From assembly GCA_019188255.1 (NCBI GenBank), contig JAETXT010000001.1:5704001-5768000 (forward strand): 64,000 nt of DNA, written 5' to 3'. Origin of the DNA: Verticillium longisporum (lineage: Eukaryota; Ascomycota; Sordariomycetes; Glomerellales; Plectosphaerellaceae). A program made the position numbers and the translations under genes. Of the stretch, positions 63,910 through 64,000 are shown one piece after another (the stretch's first letter is position 1; each line of letters starts with the position of its first letter). The notes under the pieces are model-generated. The model had not been told where the DNA came from, did not search any database, and was given only the letters and a program-made list of their open reading frames with translations.

Positions 63910-63966
63910 GGCATGATGGTCTAGTGGTTAGGGTAGGGCGTCGCAGGTTAGAATCCTGCGCGCGCC
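63910..63966 (+). tRNA. tRNA-like pseudogene lacking the anticodon arm
   Basis: TGGTCTAGTGG (A box / D arm) and the perfect T arm GCAGGTTAGAATCCTGC are present, followed by GCGCGCC that partly pairs with GGCATGA at the 5' side, and a short T run after it (63972-63975). About 15-20 bases including the anticodon stem-loop are missing, so it cannot work as a normal tRNA. It lies just beyond the hAT remnant. Confidence 0.4.
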
Positions 63967-64000
63967 GTCTATTTTGCCCCTTTGCTACTGTCTTTTTGCT

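Noticed and set aside
1..64000. Giant Starship-type element or a secondary-metabolite cluster
   Set aside because: No DUF3435 tyrosine recombinase, NLR or FRE cargo, and no PKS, NRPS or terpene synthase is seen; ABC, regulator and reductase alone do not make a cluster.
1..64000. CRISPR arrays, operons and ribosome-binding sites
   Set aside because: The genome is eukaryotic (spliceosomal introns throughout); no regular spaced repeats are present.

Overview
The window looks like a repeat-rich stretch of a filamentous ascomycete (Pezizomycotina) genome, probably a Sordariomycete. The evidence is short introns (about 44-140 nt) with GT...AG ends and CTAAC/CTGAC branch sites, fungus-only families (Zn2Cys6 and bZIP-DUF3425 transcription factors, PDR-type ABC transporter, CON-10/KGG protein, NmrA-like reductase), and typical fungal mobile elements (Tad-like LINEs, Fot1/pogo, hAT, Helitron, solo LTRs). 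The species cannot be named from the sequence alone. I read all gene models by eye from frames and splice signals.

Left part (1-17.2 kb): the 5' part of a PDR ABC transporter; a solo LTR; an eight-exon Zn2Cys6 regulator divergent from a four-exon NmrA-like reductase; a second LTR family (one truncated, one complete solo copy); an AIF/AMID-like FAD oxidoreductase; an apparently intact 1.87-kb Fot1/pogo transposon; and a three-exon bZIP factor whose 3' end abuts a flavin monooxygenase remnant.

Middle (17.6-46 kb): a graveyard of mobile elements with a few genes between them. It has two 5'-truncated LINEs, a frameshifted gag-like gene, a three-exon membrane protein, a Helitron fragment broken by a solo LTR and joined to a methyltransferase fragment that keeps its intron, a second (dead) pogo family with ~98-bp inverted ends, two or three small secreted proteins, a 0.4-kb inverted duplication, an MFS transporter remnant, two hAT relics, and a pogo relic with a solo LTR inside it.

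Right part (47-64 kb): a divergent pair made of an Hsp70-like ATPase and a 482-residue unknown protein; a frameshifted unknown gene with a 24-bp minisatellite; a CON-10 stress/conidiation gene; two head-to-head LINE fragments; a short-chain dehydrogenase with duplicated CRE-like sites upstream; and a large decayed hAT element reaching close to the window edge.

The functional genes do not form one obvious pathway. The best local unit is the regulator/NmrA divergent pair. The most informative structure is the order of element insertions: three solo LTRs of one family with perfect 5-bp target duplications interrupt, or lie beside, other elements and so date them. No clearly new defence or biosynthetic system was found.
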